A program made the position numbers and the translations under genes. 64,000 bases of DNA from Apostichopus japonicus (taxonomy: Eukaryota > Echinodermata > Holothuroidea > Aspidochirotida > Stichopodidae): assembly GCF_037975245.1 (NCBI RefSeq), contig NC_092562.1, positions 27,262,554 through 27,326,553 on the forward strand. The letters run 5' to 3'. The stretch's first letter is position 1. Every line of letters starts with the position of its first letter. Shown piece after piece: positions 25,751 through 35,099 of the stretch. The notes beneath the pieces are model-generated. The model did not search any database and was not told the DNA's origin. It saw nothing but the letters and a program-made list of their open reading frames with translations.

Positions 25751-28700
25751 ATTGTATAATATATATATATAATATAATATATAATATAATATAATATATA
25801 ATATAATATAATATATAATATAATATATATAATATAATATATAATATATATATATAATATAATATATATATATATAAATATATATACAATCGTTATGAGT
25901 TGGAAAATGACAGTTTTATGTTGCTCAGTTGTACTCACTTACCTCAAATGTCTTTCCTTAATGTTTTATTTGCTTTATAGTGGAAAAAAGATCGCCATTC
26001 CTTCAATGCATGAGCAAGTTTGGTTCCAACAATTTCATCAATGCATGTTTTGCATCAGTAAGTTTGAACATATCTACTTGTTGATTATGTTACAATCATC
26101 TTCTACTCAGCATTTACTAAGACTTGAGTCCATTAGACAGTATTTCTAGTATCTTATTTATACATTTCTAACAATATTGACTTCTTTTTCCTAGAGGCAC
26201 ATGCTAATTTTTCTTACGCAGAAGAAATGTTTATCTTACATCTTTATTTCTTGTTACCCTCCCCTCATTTTTTATTTTATTTCTTGCAGTCGTTTGTCAT
26301 GAAAGATGCCTTCATTGCCACTCAGTCACCATTGCCAAACACAACTGAAGATTTCTGGAGACTAGTCTATGACTGGAAATGTCCTTTGATTGCAATGCTC
26401 AACCAACTTGATCCAAAAGATGAGGTAAGAACAACTCTTGTACACCAAAATCAGTAGTGTGTACACCAAATCAGTTATGTGTTGCATTTTTGTGTGCGGT
26501 TATCAATCCCGCAGAAAATGTAAGTATGGAATAAGAAGGGTAAAGGCTATAGAGTGTGACAGCTTTAGCTGATGATATTAACAATGTGGTTTAGCATGGC
26601 TAATCTTGATGTCTTTCATATTAATATCAGGCAAAACATCATCATAATTTTGTGAATTAAAGAATCTTTTGGAAACTCATTTTGGGGGTTTTCACAGCTG
26701 TCAGTTTTGTTCTACAAAACTGGTCATTTTAACAGGAGGCCCTCAACAGAATTGGTGTGATTTAAGAAAATTTACTAGACCAACAGTGAACTCAATAACT
26801 TTCTAGCACACCTCACCAGACATTTCCTCTTTCTCAGATTAAGGCCAGTTAGTGTAAGATAATATTGATGATGAGGAAGTACCTAGGCTTACTACAATTT
26901 ATGGTTATTCATACAGTAGTGAAAAAGTTTACCTACAAATCTTTAGATGGCTTAAACATCCAATGTCTACACATGGTAAGAGTCTGTTCTTCATTGAGAG
27001 ATGCCAGATAAATTATTGGTCTGACCAGGGAGCAAATATATAAACATTGGAGTCGATCATGTTACTGATTCCTTCATTCTCACTTTGTTTCAAGTTAGAG
27101 AGCTAAGTACTCCTATCCTGTGAGATATTGACAACCAAGGTTTGGTACATCATTAATTGATTGATGACTTCTGAAATTCTTGTAGATTTGTACTAATTGT
27201 AGTATTTTCTCTTCGTTAGCACGGACAGACTAATATTTGAGAGCCACATGGTACTGTGTATCCACTCAATGTCTTATTTGTTTCTGATGCCTTTAGTTAT
27301 TTGTTTAAGACAGATATACTGTTGCAGTCATGGGCAACTACTGTTTTTATTCTTAAACATAAACATTACTTTGCTTTCATAATTGCTAGACATTGGAACT
27401 GTTTTTAAGGTGAGTGATTTTATACAATCTGCAACCCTCCTTGCAAATTTGCACATTAAATTCAAATATTTTATCAGTCTTTATCTCTAACGTAGTTTCT
27501 TTTGTTGGTGTTAAGCATCTGCTGTACTAGTTATGGTGGTGCTATATTCTGTTGTGTTATTTCTATATGGTTTGGTCCAAGATTTTGACTAATCGTGACC
27601 CATCTTACATCCTTTTAACGAACGGAAATAGTCAGTAAAGAAGATATATAAAAAAGATGGTACAAAAAAGTGACAGCAAAAGTACACTAAAAGAAAATGC
27701 ATGAACCCACTGTGCAATTTAACAATAGAAACAGTCATCCCCCAACCCCCTCTCCCACAAATGCACACTCTGCAAGAAGCACAGCAAAATGTCAAGCATG
27801 TGACGTTCCCTCACATAAAATTGTTAGCCCATGAAAAGGGTAAAAAAAATCTACTTTGTTTTGGGGAGGAAATTGAAATAAAAAACTATATGTGCAACAA
27901 ACATTTAAATATCAATGTCAAAGGAGGTTGATTACTCCACTTGCTTTAAAGATGCTACCACTTGGCACACAATCCCTCACAATCTTAATTGTTTTGATAC
28001 ATAAAACCTAGGCTGTAACACATCCTGTGCATGGAATTGGACTCCTTACTTTCTCTTTCTAGCTAAAGCTAAAGCCCCGGTGCTACCATATGCATTGATT
28101 GCTATGTTAATGGTTGGTATTTCTAATTCATTAAAATGAAATAAAAAATGCATTTTCCTGCTATATTTTTAACTGGGTCAAAACAATGTTTGTGGCAAGG
28201 AAGTCAAGGAAACACTATCAATGGTGAGATGGGCTGTGAAAATATGCCATAAATGCAAGTTATTTCAACCTTTCCAGGCATTTTTATAATTCTTTAATTT
28301 TTCCCATACACTTTATACCATCATTCACATTTTACACTCGTCTTCTCTCCTCATTCACATTGATGCACTGTCTGATGTGTGTGAAGTACAATATAGACTA
28401 TCTGTGGATCAATAATTTTGTTAATGTTATCCAGGTCAGCCCAGTTCCTTTCAAACCTTTGTTCATTGCCTGCATGCATGCATCCTAAGTAGGCTGGATG
28501 TGTCCAGACCAAATAAGTGATTTTTCTAACTATGCATGAAACTGGAAATAATGTGATAAGTAGCAAGGTCATCTTTGTTGTAATTAATTTCTGGAACTGA
28601 TTGAAAACCATGCTTAAAAGCACTCCTTTAGGACAGGTAGCCTTAAAGAATCCATTTTAAGTTGGAGAGATACCATATCAACTCCTTTCGCCCATTCCTG

Positions 28701-31700
28701 TGCAGCAATGATCGAGCTGAAGCGAGAGAAACAGCTTCTGATGGGTTCATCATAGAGAACCAACGTTAACTAACATCTTGAGTTTCCTATGGCTTCATCA
28801 TAGAGGCCCAACTTCAACTTGCTGTTTCAACACTCATGATTTCTTTGTTCTTGTAGCTTGAAACCAAAAAAATGTATGAAATAGAATTTTGTTTCTAATG
28901 ATCTAACTTTTCTCGCATTCAAAGACTGATTACGACTGCCACAGGACTTTGGAGTTAAAAGAGAAAGACTCGTCTTATCCATTTAAATAGACTTCCCTAT
29001 GCAATTTGCACAATGCAATGTGAGCTGGTTTCATCAAAAATAAACACAGAGATCAAGATCAGAAGGGCAGTAGGCAATGAATAGTCACTGGAATTGATGT
29101 CAGACTCATATGCTCTACACCAAGACTTTTGCAGCATTTGATCTTCAGATATGCGAAGTTCAAAAAGTAGTCGAACGTTTTGAGTGTGATTGCGATTACG
29201 CTTAGAAATACAGAGTCGTGCACTAAGACTTCTTTATATCAATCTGTAATTTCCCTAAACAAATGGACCGATTGTTATATGTGGAAATGAGTAATTGGCT
29301 TACTGCGAGTGGGAGGTCTTGGCTCCTTTACAGTAGGATCAGCATACATTTGTATGAGATCAGTTTACTATTTGCCTCAGATCAGTTACCATTTTTATAT
29401 CTTTATCAGCACGTAAGATCAGCCAGCACTTGTAAAGGATCAGTTTTACCATTTGCATGAGACCAGTAACATTACCATTGTATATCTTTATCAACTTGTA
29501 AGATCAGCAAGCACTTGTATAAGATCAGTTTTACCATTTGCATAAGATCAGTTACCACGTGTTAATCTTTACCAGTTTATAACATTAGCCAGAACTTGTA
29601 TAAGATCAGTTTTACCATTTGCATAAGATCAGTTACAGTACCATTTGTATAGCTTAGTCAGCTTGTAAGATCAGCAAGCACTTGTATAAGATCAGGTTTA
29701 TTTTATTTGCATCATATCAGTTTATCATCTGTTCATCTTTATCAGTTTATAAGATCAGCTAACACTTGTTTATGATCAGATTAATTTTATAGCATCTGAT
29801 CAGTTACCATTTGTATATCTTTATCAGTTTGTTAGATCAGCTAGCACCTGTATAGGATCAGGTTTATTTTATTGCATCATATCAGTTTATCATCTGTTCA
29901 TCTTTATCAGTTAATAAGATCAGCTAACACTTGTATAAGATCAGGTAAATTCTATAGCATCTGATCAGTTACCATTTGTATATCTTTATCAGTTTGTAAG
30001 ATCAGCTAGCACCTGTATAAGATCAGGTTTATCCATTTGCATCATATCAGTTTATCATCTGTTCATCTTTATCAGTTTATAAGATCAGCTAACACTTGTA
30101 TAAGATCAAGTTAATTTTATATCATCTGATCAGTTACCATGTATATCTTTATCAGTTTGTAAGATCAGCTAGCACCTGTATAAGAGCATAAAATCCCACT
30201 TAATGACAAAAGCTTTTATATGATCTTATACCATTAAGTTTTTCTTCTGTCATTGTTTGGTATTATTCTGTATTATTTGTATCATTTCTCATTGTTATTT
30301 GCGCCATGAACATTCTTTGAGTGGTGTGTGCGTATTATAAGTCGTCTTATTATTATTATTATAAGATCAGGTTTATTTTATTTGCATCATATCAGTTTCT
30401 CATCTGTTCATCTTTATCAATTTATAAGATCAGCTAACACTTGTATAAGATCAAGTTAATTTTATAGCATCTGATCAGTTACCATGTATATCTTTATCAG
30501 TTTGTAATATCAGCCAGCACTTGTATATGATCAGGTTTGTTTTATTTGAATCATATCAGTGTTCATCTTTATCAGTTTATAAGATCAGCTAACACTTGTA
30601 TAAGATCAGGTTAATTTAAATGCATCTGAACAGTTACCATATGTATATCTTAATCAGTTCGTAAGATCAGCTAGCACTTGTAAAGATCAGTTTCATTTAT
30701 ATGCATCTGATTAGTTTCACCATTTGCATAAGATCAGTTACAGTACCATTTCTATAGCTTTATCAGCCAGCACTTGTATAGAAAATCGGGTTTACTTTTT
30801 GCATGAGATCAGTTACCATATGTATATCTTTATCAGTTTGTAAGATCAGCCAGCACTTATATAAGATCTGGTTTATTTTATTTGCACAAAATCAGTTTAT
30901 CTTCATCAGTTTATAAGATCAGCTAGCACTTGTGTAAGAACAGGTTTATTTTATTTGCATCTGATCAGTTACCATTTATTTATCTTATCAGTTTATAAGA
31001 TAGGCAAGCACTTCTTTAATATCAGGTTTCTTTTACATCTGGTCAGCTACCATTTTTAATTGCATCTGGAAGTTACCATTTGTATAATTTTATCAGTTTG
31101 TAAGAAAAGCCAGCAATTGTATAAGATGAAGTTTATTTTATTTGCGTCCGATCAGTTACAGTACCATTTGTATATCTTTAGCAGCTTGTAAGATTAGCCA
31201 GCACTTGCGAAGGACCAGCTTTACTATTTGTATCTGATCAGTTTCCATTTCTTTATCTAATTGAAACTATTAGAGATATTGTAGTAACAAGAGTGAATTG
31301 CATCAAAACTTTGTAAAAGTTTCCGCCTCCATATTTCATTAAAATACTTTTGGTGCTTTTCTATGTCCTGCTTAGTCCTGCTGCCAGTATTGGCCAGACA
31401 GTGGATCAGCCGAGTATGGTTACCTGATGGTAGAGCTAAAAGATGAGCAAGATATGGGATTCTATGAGTACCGTGTGTTTGAGTTGACACACTCATATGA
31501 CAAGGTAAGCACATTCATAGAAGGCCAGTGCAGATGTATAATAAAATAACCAACAGTGTATACTTTATTCCTGGTTGTAGATGCATGTAGGGTATGGGAT
31601 ATCACCATTTGATATGCAAATGATAGTAGCTGGCTAGAGCGCTGAAATATGAGGGTGAGCTCCACTTCAGTATATAAAGTATACGCCGGTTCCCAGATAC

Positions 31701-34700
31701 ATTAAGAGCATCGATTCCTCAATTAGTCGCTTTTAGGCAAATATCGAACGTCAAATATTTCAATCCAGCCTATGATAAAGAACCAGGCAATAGTATTCCA
31801 CTAACTGGCATTTGTGCACCGTTATTAAAGGCGTTATATACTTCAGCACCACATTTGCATCATCCTGTTGTATAGCTCTCTGTTCGTGGTAACAAGCTGT
31901 TTCTGTCTAGCACTTTGAGCCAACCAATGTTGTTATTCTCTGACCCTAATTGTAGAAAATTGAGAGCTCAATTAAAAGGACAGAAGTTTCCAATATTACT
32001 ATAGATACCAGTCAGACGATAAGTTCATGTTGCTTCATGTATCACCAAAGCAATTTACAGGATACTGTCTGACAAAATGAGTGTGTGTGTGTATGTATGT
32101 ATGTATTTTAGATCCTTGTGCAAGCAGGAACTCGCGAAGAAGCCTCTTTGGCTTATCAAAGCCGCAAGTTGACCCAAGTCAGTCTCTTACATTCATATTT
32201 AATGTCCATGATTGTGAATTGTCAATTGTAAACAACTCTGTAACTGGTCGACATACATTAATCTTGAAGTGACTAGAGCTCGGACTCAAACTCAGACTCG
32301 ACAGTGATTTCACTGTTCGTCATGTCTTCCATATTTGCAGTGTGACAGGCCTAAACTGAAAAAAGTCAATACTACAAGCTGTGTGTTTGAGATGAATCCC
32401 TCATCATTTCTACCCCAAAGTAGTGAAGGTGCTAACTTAATGCTAATTATTATGTATTTGTCAACCTGTTCACAACTTATTGTATCATAATCTCATTACT
32501 CCTATTACGATGTATCTTTGTGCAGAAAAACTTCACAATTCACCACCTGATGCTGAAGGCCTGGAATGAAGGTAGTGATATTTTACAGCTAATGAAACAG
32601 ATTGAAATACTTGAAGAAAAGTACAACTTGGAAGGACCAAAGGTGGTCCATTGCAGGTACGTAGAACCATGGCTGGTGGCTGGTTTTTCATCAGTATTGG
32701 CTCTATGGTCGTATAACGAGCTGGCTTAATGACTGTAACAACTCCCTAAGAAATAACCTTGTTTCACTTACAAAATTTTAGATGTCCCTGCCATCAAAGT
32801 TGTTTTGGGGAGCTTGTCATGACCTTGGAAAGGCCATAGTGCCATTCATATTTGATGATGTGTGTTCATAGTTACGTTGAATGTTAACCTTGAGGTTACA
32901 GTTTACTAAGTTGTATTTGTAACTGCATAGTGGCTCATCAGTGTCAAGAACATGTTAGTAAGGTGGCAAGCAGCACTAATATCAAAGAAAAAAGGAATTT
33001 TAGCAACAGCTGCTTCAAAATTTCAAATGATAATGGTTTAGTGAGAACTTCTAAGAGAGCAGAAAAATTCTCTTACATCTCTCAAGGATCAGTCAGTTTT
33101 TTACTAGATAGATCGAGAGGGACAATCTCTTCATACGTCTTCCATAACTGGCGGATGTGAAAACTTGTAATTTAGTCTCTTGTAGTTAAATGCCAGCAAA
33201 TGTTGGTGGCTGGGTAGAATTATAGTAGGCACCCAATGACCTGTTTGAATGCCAGTTGAGCAAAGGATAACAGTTTAATACATTAGAAACAGGTCCTCAT
33301 CCATATGTGTATGTCAGTCTGTCCTTCAATAGAAGCAGGTATCTGCCAAATTACATCTTGTAAATGACCTATTATACCAATACACAACCGGAATGAATTC
33401 AAAAGCAACAGAATTGCAGATACTTGATATGAAATGTGAAAATGCTATATGCTATATATATTTATGTATATATATATTTATATATAAACATATCTATATA
33501 AAGCCATATCAAACAAGATGTCATATGAAGTTCTATATAGGAAAATAGTTCCCCCGTAGCACTGAAAGTCATTTCTAATAAAGACAGTTGAGATAAAATC
33601 AGCTGAATGAGAAGTTTTCTCTGGTGAAGCTTGATAAATTGATCCAAGTTAGCCCTGTCAAATATATTTCAGTCTTCCAGATAGTACACTTGAGCCTCTA
33701 GAACAACTCCAATGCCTATCCCTACTTCACTTGCATTTAAAATACATCATCGACATTGTAAGTGTTGAATTGTAGAGGTAGTGACAGATCCCTTCTGTGT
33801 TTGTGGTGAAAACTCTTTACTTTCTTTGTTTATGGTGAGGTGGGGGTGGGGGGATTGAGCTCATGGTTGGCAACTTGAAGGTGTGTGGAAAGAACCATTA
33901 AATTATTAGTTTTCAATCAAGATCAATCCCGCCATGAGGTTACCAGTTATGGAGGAATGAAGATGTTTCTTTAGAGGACTGAACATATTTCATGAGCACC
34001 TCCCATTACTCTCAAAGTGATGAGAGACTGCAATGGAGTTTGTGTATCTTTACCATACATTATGCTTGTATAGCAAGATGAAACGACAGAAAAATATGGT
34101 TTATTTCAGACCATAAGATTTACGTAAATAAAACACATTTATAGCAACATATTTCATCACTACAGAATTATGTATACATATTACTGAGCTTTATTCAAAA
34201 CATTCCTAAGCTGCATCACCACTTTCAAGACAGTTTTCAGCATGGTAGGTGAACTCATTAAATATTATATAAATTCAGTTAACTTGTGATTGAGTTGTTT
34301 TATTTGACACTTCTGCAGAAATGGTGTCGGTCGTACTGGAGTCCTTCTTGCAGTCAAGTCTGAAATGGAGCGAATCACGGTTGAAAACAAGCTAAATGTT
34401 TTCAACAGTGTCAGAATGCTGAGAAGCAGTAACCACAGTCTCGTTCTTACAAAGGTAACCCAGCTCATACAAGTTAATTTTATGTCAATTTCTTAACCAT
34501 GTTCTTTTTGCTGATTAAATTGTGACCCCACTGTTCATCTGACTAAATATATATATAGATATCTATATATATATATATATATATACCAGCATTTTTTGGA
34601 ATATTTAATATTGTATAGGTGTTGATATTTCTAGCTTTTGCAAGTATAATGCTAGTATACGATTTGAAAAAAATACAATCAAATCTTTTCTATGACAAGA

Positions 34701-35017
34701 GTTGCATTCAAGCCCCCTCCACAAAGTACAGGCAGAAACACTTTCTAATCTAATGAGAAATCATAGTCTATAGAAAGATTAATTTTAGTTAAATGAGCTG
34801 TTTTGTTTTGAGGCCCAATAAAACAAAATCATCACGACTCCTTCAGTTTAAAAGCAATTTTTGCCTCCACCCTGCTCCTCCACTCTATATATCAGTCAGC
34901 CATGTTTCTCCATGAGTTTCCTACATTGTTTCTTTCGTTCATCAGGAGGACTATATCTTGTGTCATCAGTTGCTAAAAATGGCTAATCCAGCAGAACCTG
35001 AATATGCCAATATCTAA
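12518..35017 (+). CDS. Receptor-type protein tyrosine phosphatase, 5'-incomplete, 19 exons
   Basis: Predicted single-pass membrane enzyme that removes phosphate from tyrosine residues. Exons: 12518-12847, 13690-13771, 14810-14871, 15432-15610, 17016-17103, 19558-19634, 21284-21320, 21788-21885, 22683-22808, 23340-23488, 24396-24531, 24956-25084, 25514-25604, 25981-26057, 26290-26424, 31376-31504, 32526-32656, 34319-34454, 34946-35017. All junctions are GT-AG, phases match, and 753 residues stay open to the TAA. Order from the first full codon: FN3 (1-109), TM (~114-137), juxtamembrane (138-217), D1 (218-~505), D2 (~528-735), tail. D1 keeps KNRF (238-241), WPD (374-376), [11 protein letters not shown] (Cys408, Arg414) and the Q-loop (Gln452/456), so it should be active. 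D2 has WNE (654-656) and [10 protein letters not shown] (Cys684), suggesting a weak or dead domain. The C-terminus is EPEYANI. Signal peptide and any further ectodomain exons were not found. The exact orthologue is unclear, so no symbol is given. Confidence 0.95.
13690..13771 (+). CDS. RPTP exon: transmembrane helix
   Basis: Joins in phase 1 to the FN3 exon and encodes [20 protein letters not shown] plus VIY, a hydrophobic segment of about 23 residues. It ends in phase 2 at a GTAAGT donor. The next exon starts with basic residues (WRKSKSDK), the expected stop-transfer signal on the cytosolic side. Confidence 0.92.
14810..14871 (+). CDS. RPTP exon: juxtamembrane, with alternative in-frame donor
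   Basis: Encodes [20 protein letters not shown] just inside the membrane. Two donors fit the frame: GTATGA at 14836 and GTATGT at 14872. They differ by 36 nt, so the shorter form would omit 12 residues. The longer one is preferred for its better donor. Confidence 0.75.
15432..15610 (+). CDS. RPTP exon: membrane-proximal cytosolic segment
   Basis: Sixty codons from [13 protein letters not shown] to LEQQFQ. It holds an acidic stretch ([12 protein letters not shown]) with a tyrosine in a YINI context, similar to the C-terminal YANI, and the helical lead-in to the first catalytic domain. Enters in phase 1, leaves in phase 0. Confidence 0.85.
17016..17103 (+). CDS. RPTP exon: start of D1 with KNRF motif
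   Basis: Encodes the N-terminal helix of D1 and [12 protein letters not shown]. The substrate-loop motif is usually KNRY; here Tyr is replaced by Phe, which keeps an aromatic ring at the pocket rim. Phase 0 in, phase 1 out (GTAAGT). Confidence 0.93.
17180..18855. repeat. 11 bp tandem array, roughly 150 copies
   Basis: Units of the type TAATGTAGWAG (11 bp) fill about 1.7 kb of an RPTP intron, with variants such as TAATGTGGTAG. The + strand is almost devoid of C. Period 11 makes the minus strand read as an 11-residue peptide repeat (frames [11 protein letters not shown]), which is an artefact. Longer blocks of 300-400 bp recur inside the array. Confidence 0.93.
19366..19528 (+). mobile_element. 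SINE fragment with CATA-type tail
   Basis: From CATGGACGTTAAG onward this matches the copies at 55.8 kb (same strand) and 32.1 kb (opposite strand): GGCTTCGGTCAGCTTGCG, then TTCGCGAGTTCCTGCTTGCG, ending in a (CATA)n tail. The tRNA-like head is missing or diverged. It ends 29 bp before the next RPTP exon. Confidence 0.75.
19558..19634 (+). CDS. RPTP exon: D1, YDHSRV to NANYIK
   Basis: Twenty-six codons (first shared with the previous exon): [14 protein letters not shown] then [10 protein letters not shown], the usual D1 strand and NA.YI segment. Phase 0 donor GTAGGT at 19635. Its 3' end and donor are the seed of the tandem array that follows. A SINE lies immediately upstream. Confidence 0.93.
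19591..20690. repeat. Tandem amplification of an exon 3' end and its 5' splice site, ~92 bp unit
   Basis: The last ~45 bp of exon 19558-19634 plus the start of its intron is repeated. GT donors follow exon-like sequence at 19635 (real), 19727, 19819, 19911, 19999, 20091, 20184, 20276, 20368, 20456, 20548 and 20640. Most read GAGGTAAGTAG or AAGGTAGGTAG. The 88 bp units recur 457 bp apart, showing a five-unit higher-order block. Reading past the true donor meets TAA within five codons. Confidence 0.95.
21284..21320 (+). CDS. RPTP exon: D1, [12 protein letters not shown]
   Basis: A 37 bp exon encoding the D1 strand leading to the Q-G-P turn (canonical FIA.QGP). Phase 0 in, phase 1 out. It joins [13 protein letters not shown] in the next exon. 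Confidence 0.92.
21788..21885 (+). CDS. RPTP exon: D1, [13 protein letters not shown] to LIEKGK
   Basis: Encodes DFWRMV and the buried strand [12 protein letters not shown], standard PTP core elements. Phase 1 in, phase 0 out. Confidence 0.94.
22683..22808 (+). CDS. RPTP exon: D1, ERCKQYWP to LTVTF
   Basis: Forty-two codons with C.QYWP, the beta-strand [17 protein letters not shown] and IRSLTVTF. Phase 0 on both sides. Confidence 0.94.
23340..23488 (+). CDS. RPTP exon: D1 WPD loop and catalytic HC
   Basis: Encodes [13 protein letters not shown], with Asp376 as the expected general acid, through to PLVVHC, ending in phase 2 just after Cys408. The matching exon of the minus-strand paralogue (53993-54141) has the same length, 149 bp. 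Confidence 0.96.
24396..24531 (+). CDS. RPTP exon: D1 P-loop
   Basis: Completes [11 protein letters not shown] (Ser409, Arg414) and continues through the helix to IMMVQTA with the Q-loop glutamine. All residues needed for phosphocysteine chemistry are present. Confidence 0.96.
24956..25084 (+). CDS. RPTP exon: D1 C-terminal helices
   Basis: Begins [15 protein letters not shown], finishing the Q-loop (Gln456) and the last D1 helix. Phase 0 on both sides, 43 codons, same length as the paralogue exon 52675-52803. Confidence 0.93.
25514..25604 (+). CDS. RPTP exon: D1-D2 linker
   Basis: [20 protein letters not shown] then KCRFPTMIP, a lysine-rich linker between the catalytic domains. Phase 0 in, phase 1 out. 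The 91 bp length matches the paralogue exon 52245-52335. Confidence 0.9.
25703..25887. repeat. TA/TAATA low-complexity tract in RPTP intron
   Basis: Pure (TA)n to about 25747, then TATAATA-type variants. Open frames of Tyr/Ile on the minus strand come from this composition. Confidence 0.95.
25981..26057 (+). CDS. RPTP exon: start of D2, [10 protein letters not shown]
   Basis: Twenty-six codons starting VEKRSPF and ending [10 protein letters not shown], the D2 counterpart of NA.YI. The D2 KNRY motif is not recognisable. It is the homologue of 51343-51419, which has lost its splice acceptor in the paralogue. Confidence 0.9.
26290..26424 (+). CDS. RPTP exon: D2, [17 protein letters not shown]
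   Basis: Forty-five codons with [21 protein letters not shown] and [15 protein letters not shown], typical of RPTP D2 (IATQ.PL..T..DFW). Phase 0 on both sides. It is followed by the largest intron (4.95 kb), which contains the 84 bp minisatellite. Confidence 0.95.
29325..31255. repeat. GATCAG-rich minisatellite, ~84 bp unit, about 20 copies
   Basis: Units contain AAGATCAGCYAGCACTTGTA and a TTTATCAGTTTRTAAGATC stretch. Landmark spacing is about 83-85 bp, and neighbouring units alternate in sequence, giving a dimer near 167 bp. About 170 bp of unrelated sequence (30187-30360) interrupts the array. Lies inside an RPTP intron. Confidence 0.9.
31376..31504 (+). CDS. RPTP exon: D2, CCQYWPD to LTHSYDK
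   Basis: Forty-three codons: [15 protein letters not shown] and [15 protein letters not shown], equivalent to the D2 segment before the WPD-like loop. Phase 0 on both sides. The acceptor is CCTGCTTAG at 31375. Confidence 0.93.
32080..32272 (-). mobile_element. SINE fragment, antisense in RPTP intron
   Basis: The reverse complement matches the 55.8 kb SINE body from AAGATTAATGTATGTCG to the CGCGAGTTCCTGCTTGC box, ending in a (CATA)n tail (TGTATGTATG on the + strand). The tRNA head is not clearly present beyond 32272. Confidence 0.8.
32526..32656 (+). CDS. RPTP exon: D2 WPD-equivalent loop (WNE) and HC
   Basis: Encodes [14 protein letters not shown]. The general-acid loop reads WNE instead of WPD, so Asp is replaced by Glu as in many inactive D2 domains. 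Ends KVVHC in phase 2. It joins directly to exon 31376-31504 (phase 0). Confidence 0.93.
34319..34454 (+). CDS. RPTP exon: D2 P-loop [10 protein letters not shown]
   Basis: Completes the D2 signature [10 protein letters not shown] (Arg685 from the split AGA codon; Cys684 and Arg690 retained), then [18 protein letters not shown] and the final helices. Its length equals the D1 P-loop exon and the paralogue exon 42476-42611. Confidence 0.94.
34548..34585. repeat. Short TA tract
   Basis: TA repeats with an internal GATATC in the last RPTP intron. Confidence 0.9.
34946..35017 (+). CDS. RPTP last exon: C-terminal tail ending EPEYANI
   Basis: Encodes [20 protein letters not shown] then ANI and TAA. 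Tyr750 is four residues from the end in a YxN context, which fits the Grb2-SH2 consensus. Vertebrate RPTP-alpha and epsilon carry a similar C-terminal YANF. The paralogue ends STYGNI. Confidence 0.93.
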   Translation, partial: EDYILCHQLLKMANPAEPEYANI

Positions 35018-35086
35018 AGAAAGATGCAGAAAGTACAACTCTTGGATTTACTTCTTTTTTTACCCAGAATATAATGGAGGCATAGT

Positions 35087-35092
35087 AATAAA
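35087..35092 (+). terminator. Polyadenylation signal AATAAA after the RPTP gene
   Basis: AATAAA 70 bp after the stop codon. Further AATAAA-type signals lie downstream, so the 3' UTR could be longer. Confidence 0.55.
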
Positions 35093-35099
35093 GGATTTT

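Noticed and set aside
25669-25938. Minus-strand frames of Tyr/Ile repeats
   Set aside because: Produced by TA microsatellite sequence.
29325-31255. CRISPR-like array or other regularly spaced repeat system
   Set aside because: The repeats are contiguous minisatellite units without unique spacers, in an intron of a eukaryotic gene.
32341-32428. Open segment after TTTGCAG encoding [13 protein letters not shown], a possible extra RPTP exon
   Set aside because: It has no similarity to PTP domains, its natural donor ends in phase 1 while the next exon needs phase 0, and joining 31504 directly to 32526 restores the canonical D2 sequence, as in the paralogue.
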